From Euptelea pleiosperma (taxonomy: Eukaryota; Streptophyta; Magnoliopsida; Ranunculales; Eupteleaceae), in NCBI GenBank assembly GCA_035048495.1, contig CM068553.1:4395259-4459258 (forward strand): 64,000 nucleotides of DNA, written 5' to 3'. Numbering within the stretch: the first letter of the stretch is position 1; each line of letters opens with the position of its first letter. Both the position numbers and the translations under genes were made by a program. This document shows, piece by piece, positions 1-11,452 of the stretch. The notes under the pieces are model-generated. The model made no database searches. It was not told the origin of the DNA and saw only the letters and a program-made list of their open reading frames with translations.

Positions 1-49
1 TCTCCATTTCTCTCCTCTCCATCTCTCCCTCTCGCTCCTCTGTGTTTCT

Positions 50-1095
50 TAGGACTAGCAATGGATCGGATCAAACCCGATATCCGATCCGATCTGATCT
101 AAAAAAATTGGGTATGGAATTTTATTTTTCGTTATTGGATCAGTGTCGAATCACAGATTGTCGATCTAATCGGAGATCGGATCGACTTTGTTCGATCCGA
201 TATCTATATTATATATAATATATATTATATTAATTACATATATGTATTTAAATATTTGCCTAATGTGATTATACATATATATACATCTATATAACAAAAC
301 AGGGAAGTTGTCTCCCCACTTATACCCCCTCTTATCTATTTAGACAAAGAAGGGCTGAGATCTTATCTCCCAAATAGATGGTGGATCTCAGCCATTCACA
401 CCCAATTTTGACAAACGCTTTGTTGGAGAGTGTTGTGGGCACGGGCTACCCACTATCTATATAACAAGTGACAGTGGTTGTCTTATACCCATCTTATCTT
501 ATATGGCTTCAATAATGAGTGGCTGAGATCCACTATGCTTCATATCGATGGCTGAGATTAACTCCCACCCGATTTTGACAAACACTTTGTCGGAAAGTAC
601 CGCGGGCACGGGCCACCCACGCATATAACAAGACAACTCAGTTGTATTCTCTTATCTTATCCATCCATCTAATGTGGACGGTTAGATAAAGAGTGGTTGA
701 GATCAAATCCATCGATCTAATGTGGACGGTTAGATTTCAGCCACTCAATCTGCCTCATTTGACCTCAATTTATTCAAAATTTGAATTTCAACACCGTTAT
801 TTTTTGTTATTTCTGTTATTTTTCCATTTCTCCCTCTGTGCGTTACAATCCGTTATAATGGAAAAAACAGTAACACCCCAGTTCGTTATACCGTTTGAGT
901 GCCGAAGACACCCAATTTTTGCGAACGCTTTTGTCGGAGAGTGCCGTGGGCATGGGCCATTTACTAGTTATATACATATGGGATCGGTTCCGGAACTGAA
1001 TTTTATTGATTCAATCGGGTCTGAATCGGGTATGGATCAATTGGATTTCTTATCGGATCGGTACCCAACTCGAACCCGATCCATTGTCAGCCCTA
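50..1095. mobile_element. Non-autonomous hAT element, host of nested Helitrons
   Basis: The left end reads TAGGACTAGCAATGGATCGG and the right end is its near-perfect inverse (GATCCATTGTCAGCCCTA). The flanks gtgtttct (42-49) and atgtttct (1096-1103) match at 7 of 8 bases, which is the 8-bp target duplication expected of hAT transposons. The ends are rich in GGATCGG/CCGATCC. The middle (about 286-967) is a later Helitron insertion. No transposase is present. The family assignment rests on terminus and duplication length. Confidence 0.75.
286..967 (+). mobile_element. Run of three non-autonomous Helitron copies
   Basis: Three head-to-tail copies (about 286-455, 456-621 and 622-967). Each starts with or near TCTATATAACAA. 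The last ends in a short GTGCC/GGCAC-type hairpin (here GTGCC-GTG-GGCAT), a spacer of about ten bases, and CTAG before a T. That is the Helitron pattern: 5' TC, 3' hairpin then CTRR, insertion between A and T. The third copy carries an internal block with gttataac/aacgg motifs. The open frame at 693-1193 lies in this repeat, recurs in the copy near 53 kb, and is not a gene. Confidence 0.65.
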
Positions 1096-1188
1096 ATGTT
1101 TCTCTCTCGTATCTCTCCCTACTTGTAGGTCCCTCCCTCCCTCTTTCTCTCACCTATCTGACTAACTCGATTGGGTTGGGGTCCGGAG

Positions 1189-1196
1189 TATAAATA
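1189..1196 (+). promoter_or_regulatory. TATA box candidate for the DUF819 gene
   Basis: TATAAATA stands about 390 bases before the DUF819 start codon, with CT-rich DNA on both sides. If used, the leader would include the hairpin MITE at 1272-1453 and the CT microsatellite at 1498-1527. A start site nearer the ATG is equally possible. Confidence 0.35.
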
Positions 1197-1265
1197 CGGA
1201 CCTTGGGTTGGACTCGGGTTCGGGTTGGATGGTAAAGGTCGGGTTCTCGCCCAAGTTGCGGCCCC

Positions 1266-1454
1266 CCAAATCCCAATGCTTCTGTCACAATCGAATTGCA
1301 AATCACACAATCACAGCCAATGAGTTGTCGGCACGTACATCTAATCGCAAAGCACATGGGTACGTTGCAAAAAGCACTTGTGTACTTGCCGAGAACTCAT
1401 TGGCTTGTGATTGTGTGATTTACAATTTCGTGTGATAGAAGTTTTACTCTCAAC
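1266..1454. mobile_element. Fold-back MITE, hairpin type (copy 1)
   Basis: Two arms of about 65-70 bases are inverse copies of each other (GCCAATGAG..TCGGCAC on the left, GTGCCGAGAACTCATTGGC-like on the right). A short loop contains acatgggtacgttgcaaa. A second copy with the same arms and loop lies at 58730-58918. The outer ends read like CTTCTGTCACA..TGTGATAGAAGTTTTACTC. It sits directly upstream of, or within the leader of, the DUF819 gene. Confidence 0.75.
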
Positions 1455-1494
1455 TGGATAGTCCAAAAAAGGTTTCTTCATTATTTTAATGATT

Positions 1495-1497
<3 letters not shown>

Positions 1498-1527
<30 letters not shown>
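1498..1527. repeat. CT microsatellite in the DUF819 leader
   Basis: A pure run of CT dinucleotides lies about 60 bases before the DUF819 start codon. CT/GA runs are common in plant core promoters and 5' leaders. Confidence 0.9.
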
Positions 1528-1529
<2 letters not shown>

Positions 1530-1583
1530 CAAGGCCGGACTTGAGATTCCAGACCAGAGCAATGTGAGAGAGCGCAACGACTA

Positions 1584-4500
1584 ATGGCGTCGCTTTTGTC
1601 GTCTCGCTACACTACTCGCTCTCCCTCTCCATTACCCACCTTGTGGAGATCAACCCACTGTTCCCGCCGTAGTCTTCCAACGGTCTTAACGACCACAACC
1701 ACCTTTTCTGTCTCACGACAACCATGTCTACGTAACAAAAACCGCCTCTTACTTCTTCTCCCCAAGGACACCAACTCCAATCGATCTGTAAAGACCAGAG
1801 CTCACTTGAACTTCCCTCTCATTTCTCCTCAAGATCAATGGGGAACATGGACTGCGCTCTTCGCCACCGGCGCTTTCGGTATCTGGTAATTTCTTTCAAC
1901 ATCGATAACTGATGCGAATTTTGTCTCCAATTAGGAATTTTGTATTTTCAATTTGTTGATTCTCTTTAAATTGTTTGGTTTTGGAATCCAAGGTCGGAGA
2001 AGACCAAGGTGGGTAGCGCCTTGAGTGGGGCATTGGTTAGCACTCTGGTGGGGCTTGCCGCAAGTAATATTGGGATCATTTCTTGCGAAGCTCCAGCTTA
2101 TGCAGTGGTAATGGAGTATCTGCTCCCCATTGCTGTCCCGTTGTTGTTGTTTAGAGCGGACTTGCGTCGTGTGATACAGTCCACTGGGACATTGCTCTTG
2201 GCCTTCTTGCTTGGATCAGGTTATGATCGTTCACTTTGCATTTGTGTTTTCTTTTTCTACCCTTTTGATATTTTCATGTTGCCGTAGGTTTCTTTTTTTT
2301 ACTTTTATTGGTTTCTGCAAATGTTGGTCTGATTGATTATGACACTTGAAAATTTGTGATATCGCGAGATCCATTCTAATTTGAACAATAGATTTGTTCT
2401 TGAATTTGGACTAAAGAATTTGTTGAATTGTATGCATTGGTTGAAATGAGAAAAAGAATTGCTGTTCTATTGCTAAGTTTTTATACTCGGTGTCTTCTCA
2501 TGTTGGCTAGTTTTTTTTTTCCAAATCAGCATGTTGGAACGATTATGTGGTGTTCCAGGTTAAAATATCAGCTGAATAGAGCTTCATGGAGACTGTAGGC
2601 GATAATAAAAAAAACTTAAAATAGAAAGGTGAATTCAATGCACTCTCACTCTAGGATACCACTGCCCGTACATGTATATCAAGATGACTGTAGTACAACC
2701 CAACTGAATTCAAGTTTTCTACCGACTGATCAAATTCTTAGTAGAAACTTAGTGGAATTTCAGATCAAAATTTTTAGATTAGCTCTGAGAATTGATTTTT
2801 GAGGAAACACAAAAAACAGATGAAAATGTATCTTTCTATGTTACCATCCTTTGTTGCGTGATTCCGACAATGTCATCATTTGACTTCCATTTCTTGGGTT
2901 TCACTCTAGGCTAGTTGATTCAAAGGATTGGACTCTCATAGTTTTTCAGTGGAGGTGTGCATTAGTTAATGGATCACAATGGCAGATTGAAGAATAAAGG
3001 CTAAACTTGTTTCAGATCTTGTTAATTCCTTTTAGTTCATGTAATTGGTTTTTGTATTTTATTCTTGTGGGTGAGTATATCATGTTTTAATGCATGTCAT
3101 TCTTTTGCACCTTTCTATGCTTGATATTTGATACATTTTTAATAGCTCGAAGATTTAAAAGTAGCTGGATGATTAGGCTTGCCTCTGTGTTAGAAACCTT
3201 ACCCGAATTTTACATGCAGTGCTTGAGTATGATAAGCTTCAAGTTCCTAATGTGGGTCTTTACAATTTTATACAGAACTTTATAGCTATATAATCACTTA
3301 TATATTTATATTTGTTTATAAGGTCTTGATGGTATAATTCATTTTATTCAATTTGATGCTGGTAGGGGTACTAGGATTAGATTTTGGGAAGATTTATGAT
3401 GGGGTGAGGGACCTTTTTGTGATTTGTTTCCTTGTATTTATGATTAGGGCTGCAACTTGGGCAGGTTGGGTCGGGTTTGAGGTCAACCCGAGCCCAACCC
3501 GAGCTTCAAGGTGGTGAGCCCGAGCCCGAGCCCAACCCAAGGTTGGGCCTAGATCTTCCAGCCTGAGCCCAACCCGATCGGGTTAGGTCGGGTTGATCGG
3601 GGTTTGTGAATTACTAAAAAAAAAAAAACTCAATGCCCTAGTTCTCTACGCTTGATTCATTACAGCAATTGATGTTAACAAAATTCAAATCTCATTTCTT
3701 AAATTTCTGTATAGAGCCAGAAACAAGACAACAAATTATTTGCTCTTTGAAGAATTTCAAAGATTATCTCATTAATTAAATCAGTAAAAATCCACCGTAA
3801 ACAATTGATATCTTAACAAAAACACTGAAAATATAAAAGAAATAATGTTTTTCCATTTAAAAGATTCCATACGCCCCTACCCACAAGTTGTAAGGTGATG
3901 CCATGAACGGACAACACAATAAATGCCATAGAAATCAAAATAAAAGCTAAAAAGAAGAAAAGAGAAAAAATAGGGAATTTGGGGAGAAGTAAGTAGAGAA
4001 CAAAGAAGAGGAACTTACCCAAGATTGGAAGATGGCGTCCTTAATGGCAATAAGAGAACATAGAACGATAGTGATGAACGAGAAAGACATCGGACGACGA
4101 TAGGCTGTGGACGACGATGGCGGGGTTAGGGTTTTCACCCTCTTCATTGGAGAAAAAGGGGGAGAAGCAAATCTGGAAATACATAGATATATATATACTT
4201 GGGGGGTTTATAATATATATATATAATACAACTAGATTATATGTATTGTCGGGCTCGGGTTGGTCGGGTTTCTCTAAGGCTCAGCCTGAGCCCAACCCGA
4301 TTTTGGTCGGGTTATTATAAACAGAGCCCGAGCCCGAGCCCGAGTGTTGGAGGAGCCAACCCAACCCGAGCTCAACTTCGGGTTGAGCCCGCCCAAGTTG
4401 CAGCCCTATTTATGATTATCAGATAAAAAAATGTCTCTATTTCTGATTTGACTTCCTTCTCCTCTAGTCACTGTTCTTGTAACCTTGGATTGGAAAGAAA

Positions 4501-7500
4501 CCTTCGAGAAGTCCACAGAGAGGAATTGCCTTCCCTTCACAACTTGTTGAAAGTTGTGTATATTTCCACAAATGACGTCGATTCAAGACTTTGGATCCTT
4601 GAGCTTAATGGCTTGTTTTCGTTCCAAGTCTTTCTTCAAAGCTCTAACTTTGGGTAATTCTTTATCTTTCCCCCACAAAAACATTTGGAAACCTCTTGCT
4701 CCTCCTAAAGTTATAGCTTTTGTGTGGACAACAGCCCTAAAAAAAAAAAACACTTGTGATATAGTTCAAAGAAGGTGAAAATACAAATCCATCTCCCTCC
4801 ATATTTTTATGATGTGTAAGAATGATGGAGAATTGACAAATAATCTTGTTATTAAGGGCAAATTTGTGGTCTAACCAACCCTCTCCCCCCGTGTGGCATA
4901 CCCTCATTTAAATTAAGTTGTTCTCCCTCGACCGTCCGATTAAGGGTGTAGATCTAATTTTTAGATGAAGTGAGTCTTCTTCTTTCATCTTCTTCTTCCT
5001 TCCTGCCCTCTACTTCTCTCCAACCAGTGGAACCTCCACCTGGTTGAAATTATCTCATGTTTGCAGCAACCAAACGTGGCTTGATGGGTGGAGGGATAGA
5101 CATTTCGGACGCTCCAGAAATGGAGAACAGGGTAAGTAAGATGATGGTGATGATAGTTGGGCAAATAAAGGGTTTCAATGGTGATAATTGTGGTCAAGCC
5201 AATTTGTTGTTCCCTTATTGCCAATTTCACACGGGTGCTACAAATTTTCCCTTTACCATTATATGGGATTTTTTTGCTCAAATAAAATCAAGTTCTACCT
5301 GTGGGGAACCTAACTTCAAAATAGATTTTGTTTGCTCAAATTTTCTTGGTCTTTCAGATGAATTGTTCTACCTGTGGGCAATCAACCACCCACATGGTTT
5401 AAAGCGGTACATGGGCATTTTCTCTGTGCCATATCAGTAATTTCCTTGGGTGGTGCAAAGTATTTGTTTTAAAGCAACTTCAAAGTGCAGGGAGGAGATT
5501 TCTGAGATGCCAGCACAATGGATGTAAAAGGTTTCAATGGTTAGATACAGTCCTTGCAAACGTAGAGAGATCAACTAGATTAAACTCACATGCTCATTTA
5601 CTTAAGGTAGGGAATTGCTTCGGTTGTGGAGAGCTAACCCATGGTTGAAAGATTGCCTGGGGATAGATTCTCCTTGTTCTACGCCCTAGAAATTTATGAA
5701 ATGCCAGGATGGATGTGGTGATTTTCAATGGCTAGATGTTGCAATTAATAAAGCAAAAAAGTATGGTGGGATCGAGTTCATTGGCATCTAGTGAAGGGAG
5801 CAATACTGTGAGGTCTAAGAGTAATTGAAAGATTAAAGTTGTGATTGAGGTTGATTTGGATGAATTTTGTGCAAACTTTGGTAGTAAAGTGGATATGAAC
5901 GGCACTTGAGACCAAAAATGAAATGTACTTGTGTTGAACTTTTATTTTCTGCTTTGAATTTCCTTGTTAGTGGATTAATTTTGGCAAATTTTCAGTACCT
6001 CGTTATGTTTTAATGCAAATGTACTCATAAATTTAGTTTAGGGCAAATTTGCAATACCCCCTGGCCAATTTGCACTACCCCCCCTTCAGCATTGTTTTTA
6101 TCTTCTTCTTTAAAACATGACTTCTATTCCGTCAGCAAATTAGACAGTAATAGTTCACCGAAAAAGGGAAAATTAAACAAGAAAGGAATGAATATGTTTT
6201 TTGACCTATCATATTGAAAAGATAATGAAAACATGGCTACAGGTCAGTAAATTTGTTGAATGGAGTAGAGAATTATGGACTGTGAATACTTAATACCATA
6301 TAAGCAAAATACAAAGCACTATTTGCACCTCTAGTGCAACAGTGCAAAGTTTGATACAAGAGAGTAATACAAAAGGGTCAAAGTTGAGGTGCTGTTTATA
6401 CTTATGCTTTAGCCCAATGTTACAGGAGCAATTAATCCTTTGTACAACACAAGACCCCCACCCCCATTTACAGGAATTCAATAATTAGACCCTAACCTCG
6501 ATCACAAAATTCCTTGGCTGAGTAAGTGATGACACTGCTACAGACATACAATGGCTTGTTACTTGATGTGGTGAAGAGGTCAAAGAATTGATGATGGTGA
6601 TTGAATCCGCTAGCCAAAGTTTCTCATGAAGTAAGCTACTACACTCCAAGACAGCACCTGCAACAACCTGCACCAAACCCAAAAACAACTCTCAATCAAC
6701 TACTGACAACAAACCACGCTAGGAAAGAGATATAATACACGTACAGTAACAAAGTAACTCTCAATTAAACAGAAACTGTCACATATGTTGGTTATACTTC
6801 TGAAAATCAAAGCTAAGAGCATCACGTGAAGCCTTCTCAAGAGCAATAAGAACTGCTTCAAAGTGACAGCAGAATTTGTTTTACGCAATTATTGATTATT
6901 CATGATGCCTACTCACTTGGCCCTTTCATTATCTGAAATGCAATGTATAGCATAAAATGTTCAGGTTTTTCATTATCTGTTTCTCTGCTTATTTCAGTTG
7001 TGCCATGAGTTTCACTGCGTATTCACAATGGCTTTGTAGATCAATATGTGTCATTGCATAGAAAATAAACTGATACCCTTTCTATAGACCTTGGTCTGTT
7101 ACATAAATCACTCCAGAAGTCACGTGTATACTGATTTATTCGTTTGTGTTACAACAGTTGCAACAACGGTTGGAACAGTAGTGGCATATCTAATGGTACC
7201 TATGCGTTCACTTGGTCAAGATAGTTGGAAGATTGCTGCTGCCCTTATGGGTAGACATATTGGTGGAGGTACTTTCCAGGAAATGCTGTTGCATGTTGCT
7301 TTTTGTGTGAGCTTCTACTTACAAATGAGATAATGGTTGTCTTACATTGACATTTTTTTTGTAAGCTGTCTTACATTGACATTGTAAAGCTTTTAATGTA
7401 TATAATTTATTAACAAGCACAATACCCATTGTTGGCATCAGATGGTATAGACATTGTCAAGTGCACATGTTAAGTCATTATGCTTTGTGCATGTTGGTTG

Positions 7501-10366
7501 ATATTAGCTATATGGTTGTGTCAGTGTGGGAGCCAAGAATGCCTGACACCTAGGCCAGGGAAATACCTGGGAAAGATAGGCTTCACTAACAGAAATTATA
7601 CATAGAATCTAATAGATTAGATATTGACAATTTTCTTTTTTTGGAAAACTTTCTACAGCTATAATTGATACCAAGGATCCACTTGTTCTGCTTCCCTAAT
7701 GTCTCATTTCTACATTTCTGTGTATGAGGTGTCGATAGTTTGTGCAAGTTGCATTTATTTGCTGAAGTTCTTTCATTATTGATGAAGTTTTGTCCTTTAT
7801 TTGCTGTAGCGGTCAATTATGTGGCTATTTCAGAGGCTCTTGGTGTTTCTCCATCAGTTTTGGCTGCAGGACTAGCTGCAGACAATGTTATTTGTGCGGT
7901 ATACTTCACATCACTCTTTGCGTTAGCATCTAAAATACCACCTGAGGCGTCAACATCAACCAATGGTGCGTAGTGCTTTGCCGTGTTATCTTTCATCCAC
8001 TACAAATCTACTATCTATCATGGTGCATAATTCATTCTTGTTTTCATCTTTGTTCCTTGGACAGTTCTCCAGAACTCTTTCAGTCTACTATTGTGTTGTA
8101 AAACATAGTGAGATAATAAGTTTCCATAGATTGCTGAATGTATTATGCCCTTTCAACCCAGCAAAATTGTTTTGAAGTTGTTATTAAATCTTTTGCTGCA
8201 CTCCTTTTGCCTAGTATGTAAGTTTTGATGATTAAATGAAAATTATACGACCTCATCTGCTTCAGTATGTAGTTTATTTGTCTTTTAAATTTGCTATGCA
8301 AAGCTGCAAATGCTTTATCTACTCTAGAGATATTTGATATCGTCATCCATGGTTTTAAAAACGGCCGTTTAAACGGTAACGCCCCAACCCTGTTTCCGTT
8401 AAAACCGTTTAATCACATTTTGACGCTTCGAATTTAACGGACGTTTTTTTTTGTTTTAACGGCCGTTAAAATCGTTTTAACAGCCGTTAAATTCTGAAAA
8501 ATTTTGTGAAAAAAAAAGTCCGTTAAATTCCATTTTTTTTTTTGAAATTTGAAATTTTCAAAATTTGAATTTCAGCGCCATTTTTCCCCGTTAAAATCCG
8601 TTTAATTCCGTTAAATTCCATTTTTTCCATTTTTTCCCCTGGCTGTTTCAATCCGTTTTAATGGTAACGCCCCCAGTCCGTTAAACTGTTAAAACGGGCT
8701 CCTTTAAACCTTGTTGTCATCGTCATCATCATCGTCATCGTCATCATTATAAGCCTTTTCCCAACGGTACGGGGTCAGCTGCACAAGTCCTGTTCCTCCA
8801 TTCAATCTTGTCTAAACCCATCTCTTTGATTAACGCAAGTTTCTTGAAATCTCCTCTTAGAACCTCACTCCACATCCATTTTGGCTTACCCTCACCCTTT
8901 TAGGCCCTTCGACTTGCAATGTCCTCACCAGTGGTGTCATTGGTCTTTTTTTTTGTACTCCTATATTTTCACAGGTGTGTTCATTTCTAATTTTGTCTTT
9001 CCTTGTCTTACCACACATCCATCTCAATATTCTCATCTCGGTTATACTCATTTTATATACATGTTGCTTCTTTATTGCCAACATTTTGCTCCATAAAGCT
9101 TCGCCGGTCTTATTGCCGTCTTATCGAATTTTTCCTTTTTATCTGATTGACACACGTTGATCATACACTGTTATAGTAAAGGGCACTATCACGTCTCCTA
9201 ACCATTAGTTAACCATCATTTACGTTATTTGAAAAATGAACTCGAGAAAATAATAAAATTTTGAACACTAATGTTTCCTACCTGTTATGCCATTATAACA
9301 GGTCTCTTTTTAACTTTGATTGATAGCACAACTACCTTTTTTAAAACTACAAAGATGATTTATATTAACTGACCAACAAGATCTCAAGCCATTAAACATA
9401 AAGAATGCAACTGAAATGTGTAATGATATAATATAAGATGCATCTCTAATGAAAGTTGGAACTTTGGCAGATGATGGAATGGATAAGGAGTCTAATGCTG
9501 GAAACAAGCTACCTGTGCTACAGACTGCTACTGCTCTTGCTGTATCCTTTAGTATCTGCAAGATTGGCACTTATCTCACAAAATTGTTGGGAATCAAAGG
9601 AGGCAGCCTTCCATGCATAACAGCAATTGTAGTGATATTGGCAACTATATTTCCAACACAATTTGGTTACCTTGCACCTTCTGGTGAGGCTATGGCTCTG
9701 ATTCTGATGCAGGTAATTAATTTCTAAACAAAATTTATCCAATAAAGTTGATTTGCATTAATCGTGCTGTTTTTAAGTACAGCTACACACTTATAAACTA
9801 TATATATGGGTTTAAAGTCCACGAAATCTTTCCTGAATTTTGAATAAAACCAGGAGTTGTAGTTTTTGAAGCGTTTGTTAGCAGTTTTCATACTGGTAAA
9901 AAAGGCACATTGAAGTGAGCCCAAAATAAAACACTTCAAAAGATTTTTTTTTTTTTTTTCTCTTTTTTTTTCAAATGTGGGCATTAGAAAGAGTTTCTCT
10001 GCTAATCTGATATGTTGGGCAATTTGAACTTGTGAAAAACAGGTCTTTTTTGCTGTGGTGGGTGCAAATGGGAGCATATGGAATGTCATGAACACTGCGC
10101 CCAGTATTTTCTTGTTTGCTTTGGTCCAGATAGCCGTCCATCTTGCTGTGATCCTTGGAGTGGGAAAATTACTACGCTTCGATCAGAAGTTGTTACTGAT
10201 AGCTTCAAATGCCAATGTTGGAGGCCCTACGACCGCATGTGGGATGGCCACGGCCAAAGGATGGAGCTCTTTGATTGTTCCTGGGATTCTTGCCGGTATA
10301 TTCGGAATCGCAATCGCAACTTTTCTTGGCATTGGATTCGGGTTGATGGTTCTCAAATATATGTAA
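1584..10366 (+). CDS. DUF819 multi-pass membrane protein, probably plastid targeted
   Basis: Six exons give an unbroken 453-residue protein: 1584-1885, 1993-2219, 7158-7268, 7810-7965, 9471-9712 and 10043-10366. All junctions are GT-AG and stay in frame. Residues 1 to about 75 are rich in Ser, Thr and Arg with few acids, like a chloroplast transit peptide. The rest is a string of hydrophobic segments with conserved small-residue stretches ([50 protein letters not shown] near the end). This matches the DUF819 (YjcL-like) family, whose plant members include, as I recall, Arabidopsis At5g52540. The transported substrate is unknown. Intron 2 (4.9 kb) and intron 4 (1.5 kb) are swollen by transposons. 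The start codon is the first ATG after the CT leader and gives the transit peptide. Confidence 0.9.
3355..4850 (+). mobile_element. LINE remnant (C-terminal RT/zf-RVT region), split by a hAT
   Basis: Conceptual translation before 3445 gives [23 protein letters not shown]. After 4409 it gives [19 protein letters not shown], then [20 protein letters not shown], then [13 protein letters not shown]. These are the linker and zf-RVT-like signatures at the end of plant LINE ORF2. Stops and frameshifts show it is dead. The two halves join across the hAT at its 8-bp duplication. It lies in intron 2 of the DUF819 gene. Confidence 0.75.
3445..4408. mobile_element. Non-autonomous hAT element with perfect 8-bp target duplication
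   Basis: The ends are TAGGGCTGCAACTTGGGC and the exact inverse GCCCAAGTTGCAGCCCTA. TTTATGAT occurs at 3437-3444 and again at 4409-4416. Both arms are filled with GAGCCC/AACCCGA repeats, giving long G/C-skewed inverted arms. The 400-base centre (about 3800-4150) is not repetitive and carries, on the minus strand, an ATG-initiated exon-like stretch that ends at a consensus-like donor near 4019. No transposase is visible. Confidence 0.88.
5355..5775 (+). pseudogene. Degraded GRF-type zinc-finger gene fragment
   Basis: Short exon-like pieces follow ctttcag (5351-5357) and gtgcag (5485-5490). They translate to [11 protein letters not shown], then [19 protein letters not shown], then [11 protein letters not shown], then a second decayed copy ending around 5740 (gatttt caatggctagatg). 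The CxxC, GRRF.RC and C..FQWLD spacing is that of GRF zinc fingers. Stops break the frame. It lies in intron 2 of the DUF819 gene. Similar AGGGCAAATTTG strings stand at about 4856 and 6041, so the fragment may have been carried in by a mobile element. That origin is inference. Confidence 0.5.
8348..8714. mobile_element. AACGG-rich fold-back element (copy D1)
   Basis: The ends are inverse copies: GGTTTTAAAAACGGCCGTTT on the left and aaacgggctcctttaaacc on the right. GGTAACGCCCC lies just inside each end. The interior is packed with CCGTTAAA/TTTAACGG units. It sits in intron 4 of the DUF819 gene, next to a LINE tail. Related copies are at 15.9, 16.4, 31.8, 34.1, 53.3 and 54.4 kb. Confidence 0.7.
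8715..9095 (-). mobile_element. LINE 3' end with simple-repeat tail
   Basis: The minus strand translates to [20 protein letters not shown] followed by [20 protein letters not shown]. With frameshifts it continues to a region like [20 protein letters not shown]. These are the C-terminal signatures of a very common plant LINE reverse transcriptase. The fragment ends in a GATGAC/GATGAT run (about 8717-8750), typical of the tail of this LINE group. It is truncated and broken, inside intron 4 of the DUF819 gene. Confidence 0.75.
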
Positions 10367-11440
10367 TCGTTTCATAAAAATAATATCAGACCTATAAATC
10401 TGCATTCCTCTCTAATCGGCCATACATATGGTATGTCAAGTGGAATGTCTGCAAACAGCAATGGAACCCACTGGTCAAGGGGTCCCACCCAGGAGACATC
10501 CTTCGCCAGAAATCAATCCTGTTGGATGATCATAACAAGCCCATATTTTTTGCTATATTTTTCATGACGAGCCCAACAATCCTGTTTTGATCATTTGGCA
10601 ACTGGCAGACTAATTTTAGTTCTAGTTCCCTTGAAGGTGGAGCTCACACCCTTGTATTGCTGAGTAGAACTTTGCTGATGGACCACAGCATGAGCCACGT
10701 GGAAGACTCTTAGAAACTACTGACTTTATGAATGTTTGGTCTATAGGTCTACTTAGGGTTGGGCAGCTAGACATCCCTATGGTCAACGATGATAGACGAC
10801 ATCCATCGGCGAAGTTCTACTTCTGTATTGTAGTCTGCATCAGATAGGCCCAGGCAAGAACCTCCCAGTCGATGGAACCCCACGGGACAGATCCTCTGCA
10901 CCACTTCGTAGGCGCAACTTGGTAGATTCATTCACATAACAAACGAGGAGATTCCAGAGAAGATACCATTTGGTGGGGCGGCTAATTTGTCAATTGACAC
11001 GAGGGGCAACTAAGAAAAACTTTTTCGGTTCTCGTCGGCGTCTTTTGTAGTCTGTTCGGACCTAACTAATACTCCGAAAGCACCTAGGCGATAGTGGAGC
11101 AGAAAGCTAAGCCTTTATATAGTTTTGGGTCATAACATTCCACCACGTTTCCAAGAGTGGCGTCCACCATGGTCCTTGTATCGTTGGTGTTGGTGTCTTT
11201 TATGCGAGGGTGGGCATGTCAGAGTTGGATTGATGCAGACTATCCATATTTGACCTACTTAAGAATGGATATGGACGATGTCAGATCTAGAATCAAACCT
11301 GCTCCATTTTATTGCCTACCTACGATAAAAATATTCTTGGGGGACCTCAACGTATGAAGTCTTCTCCTCCCAAAAATACCTTGTGGAGCTCACTTTAGGG
11401 CCCACTAACCTTAATCTTGCCCTGCACTCTTGCTCCGATG
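10367..11440. other. Downstream flank of the DUF819 gene, no gene seen
   Basis: The 3' untranslated region presumably covers the first few hundred bases. A partial G-box fold-back (gagccacgtgg..gactttatgaatgtttggtc) lies at about 10680-10790. I see no exon-like stretch; the 66-codon frame at 11157 lacks any recognisable feature. Confidence 0.6.
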
Positions 11441-11452
11441 TCTGCTAATCGG

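Noticed and set aside
693..1193. 166-codon open frame on the plus strand
   Set aside because: It lies within the Helitron array and hAT end. The same peptide is encoded by the inverted copy near 53 kb because the DNA is repeated, and it has no protein-like composition.
4985..5281. 98-codon minus-strand frame
   Set aside because: Reverse shadow of the decayed fragment region, with no resemblance to known proteins.
5057..5440. 127-codon frame on the plus strand
   Set aside because: It crosses what look like splice sites (gggtaagt at about 5130, tctttcag at 5351) of a decayed fragment. Only the GRF-like pieces after 5355 have family resemblance.
10078..10377. Frame overlapping the last DUF819 exon
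   Set aside because: Alternate-frame shadow of a well-supported coding exon.
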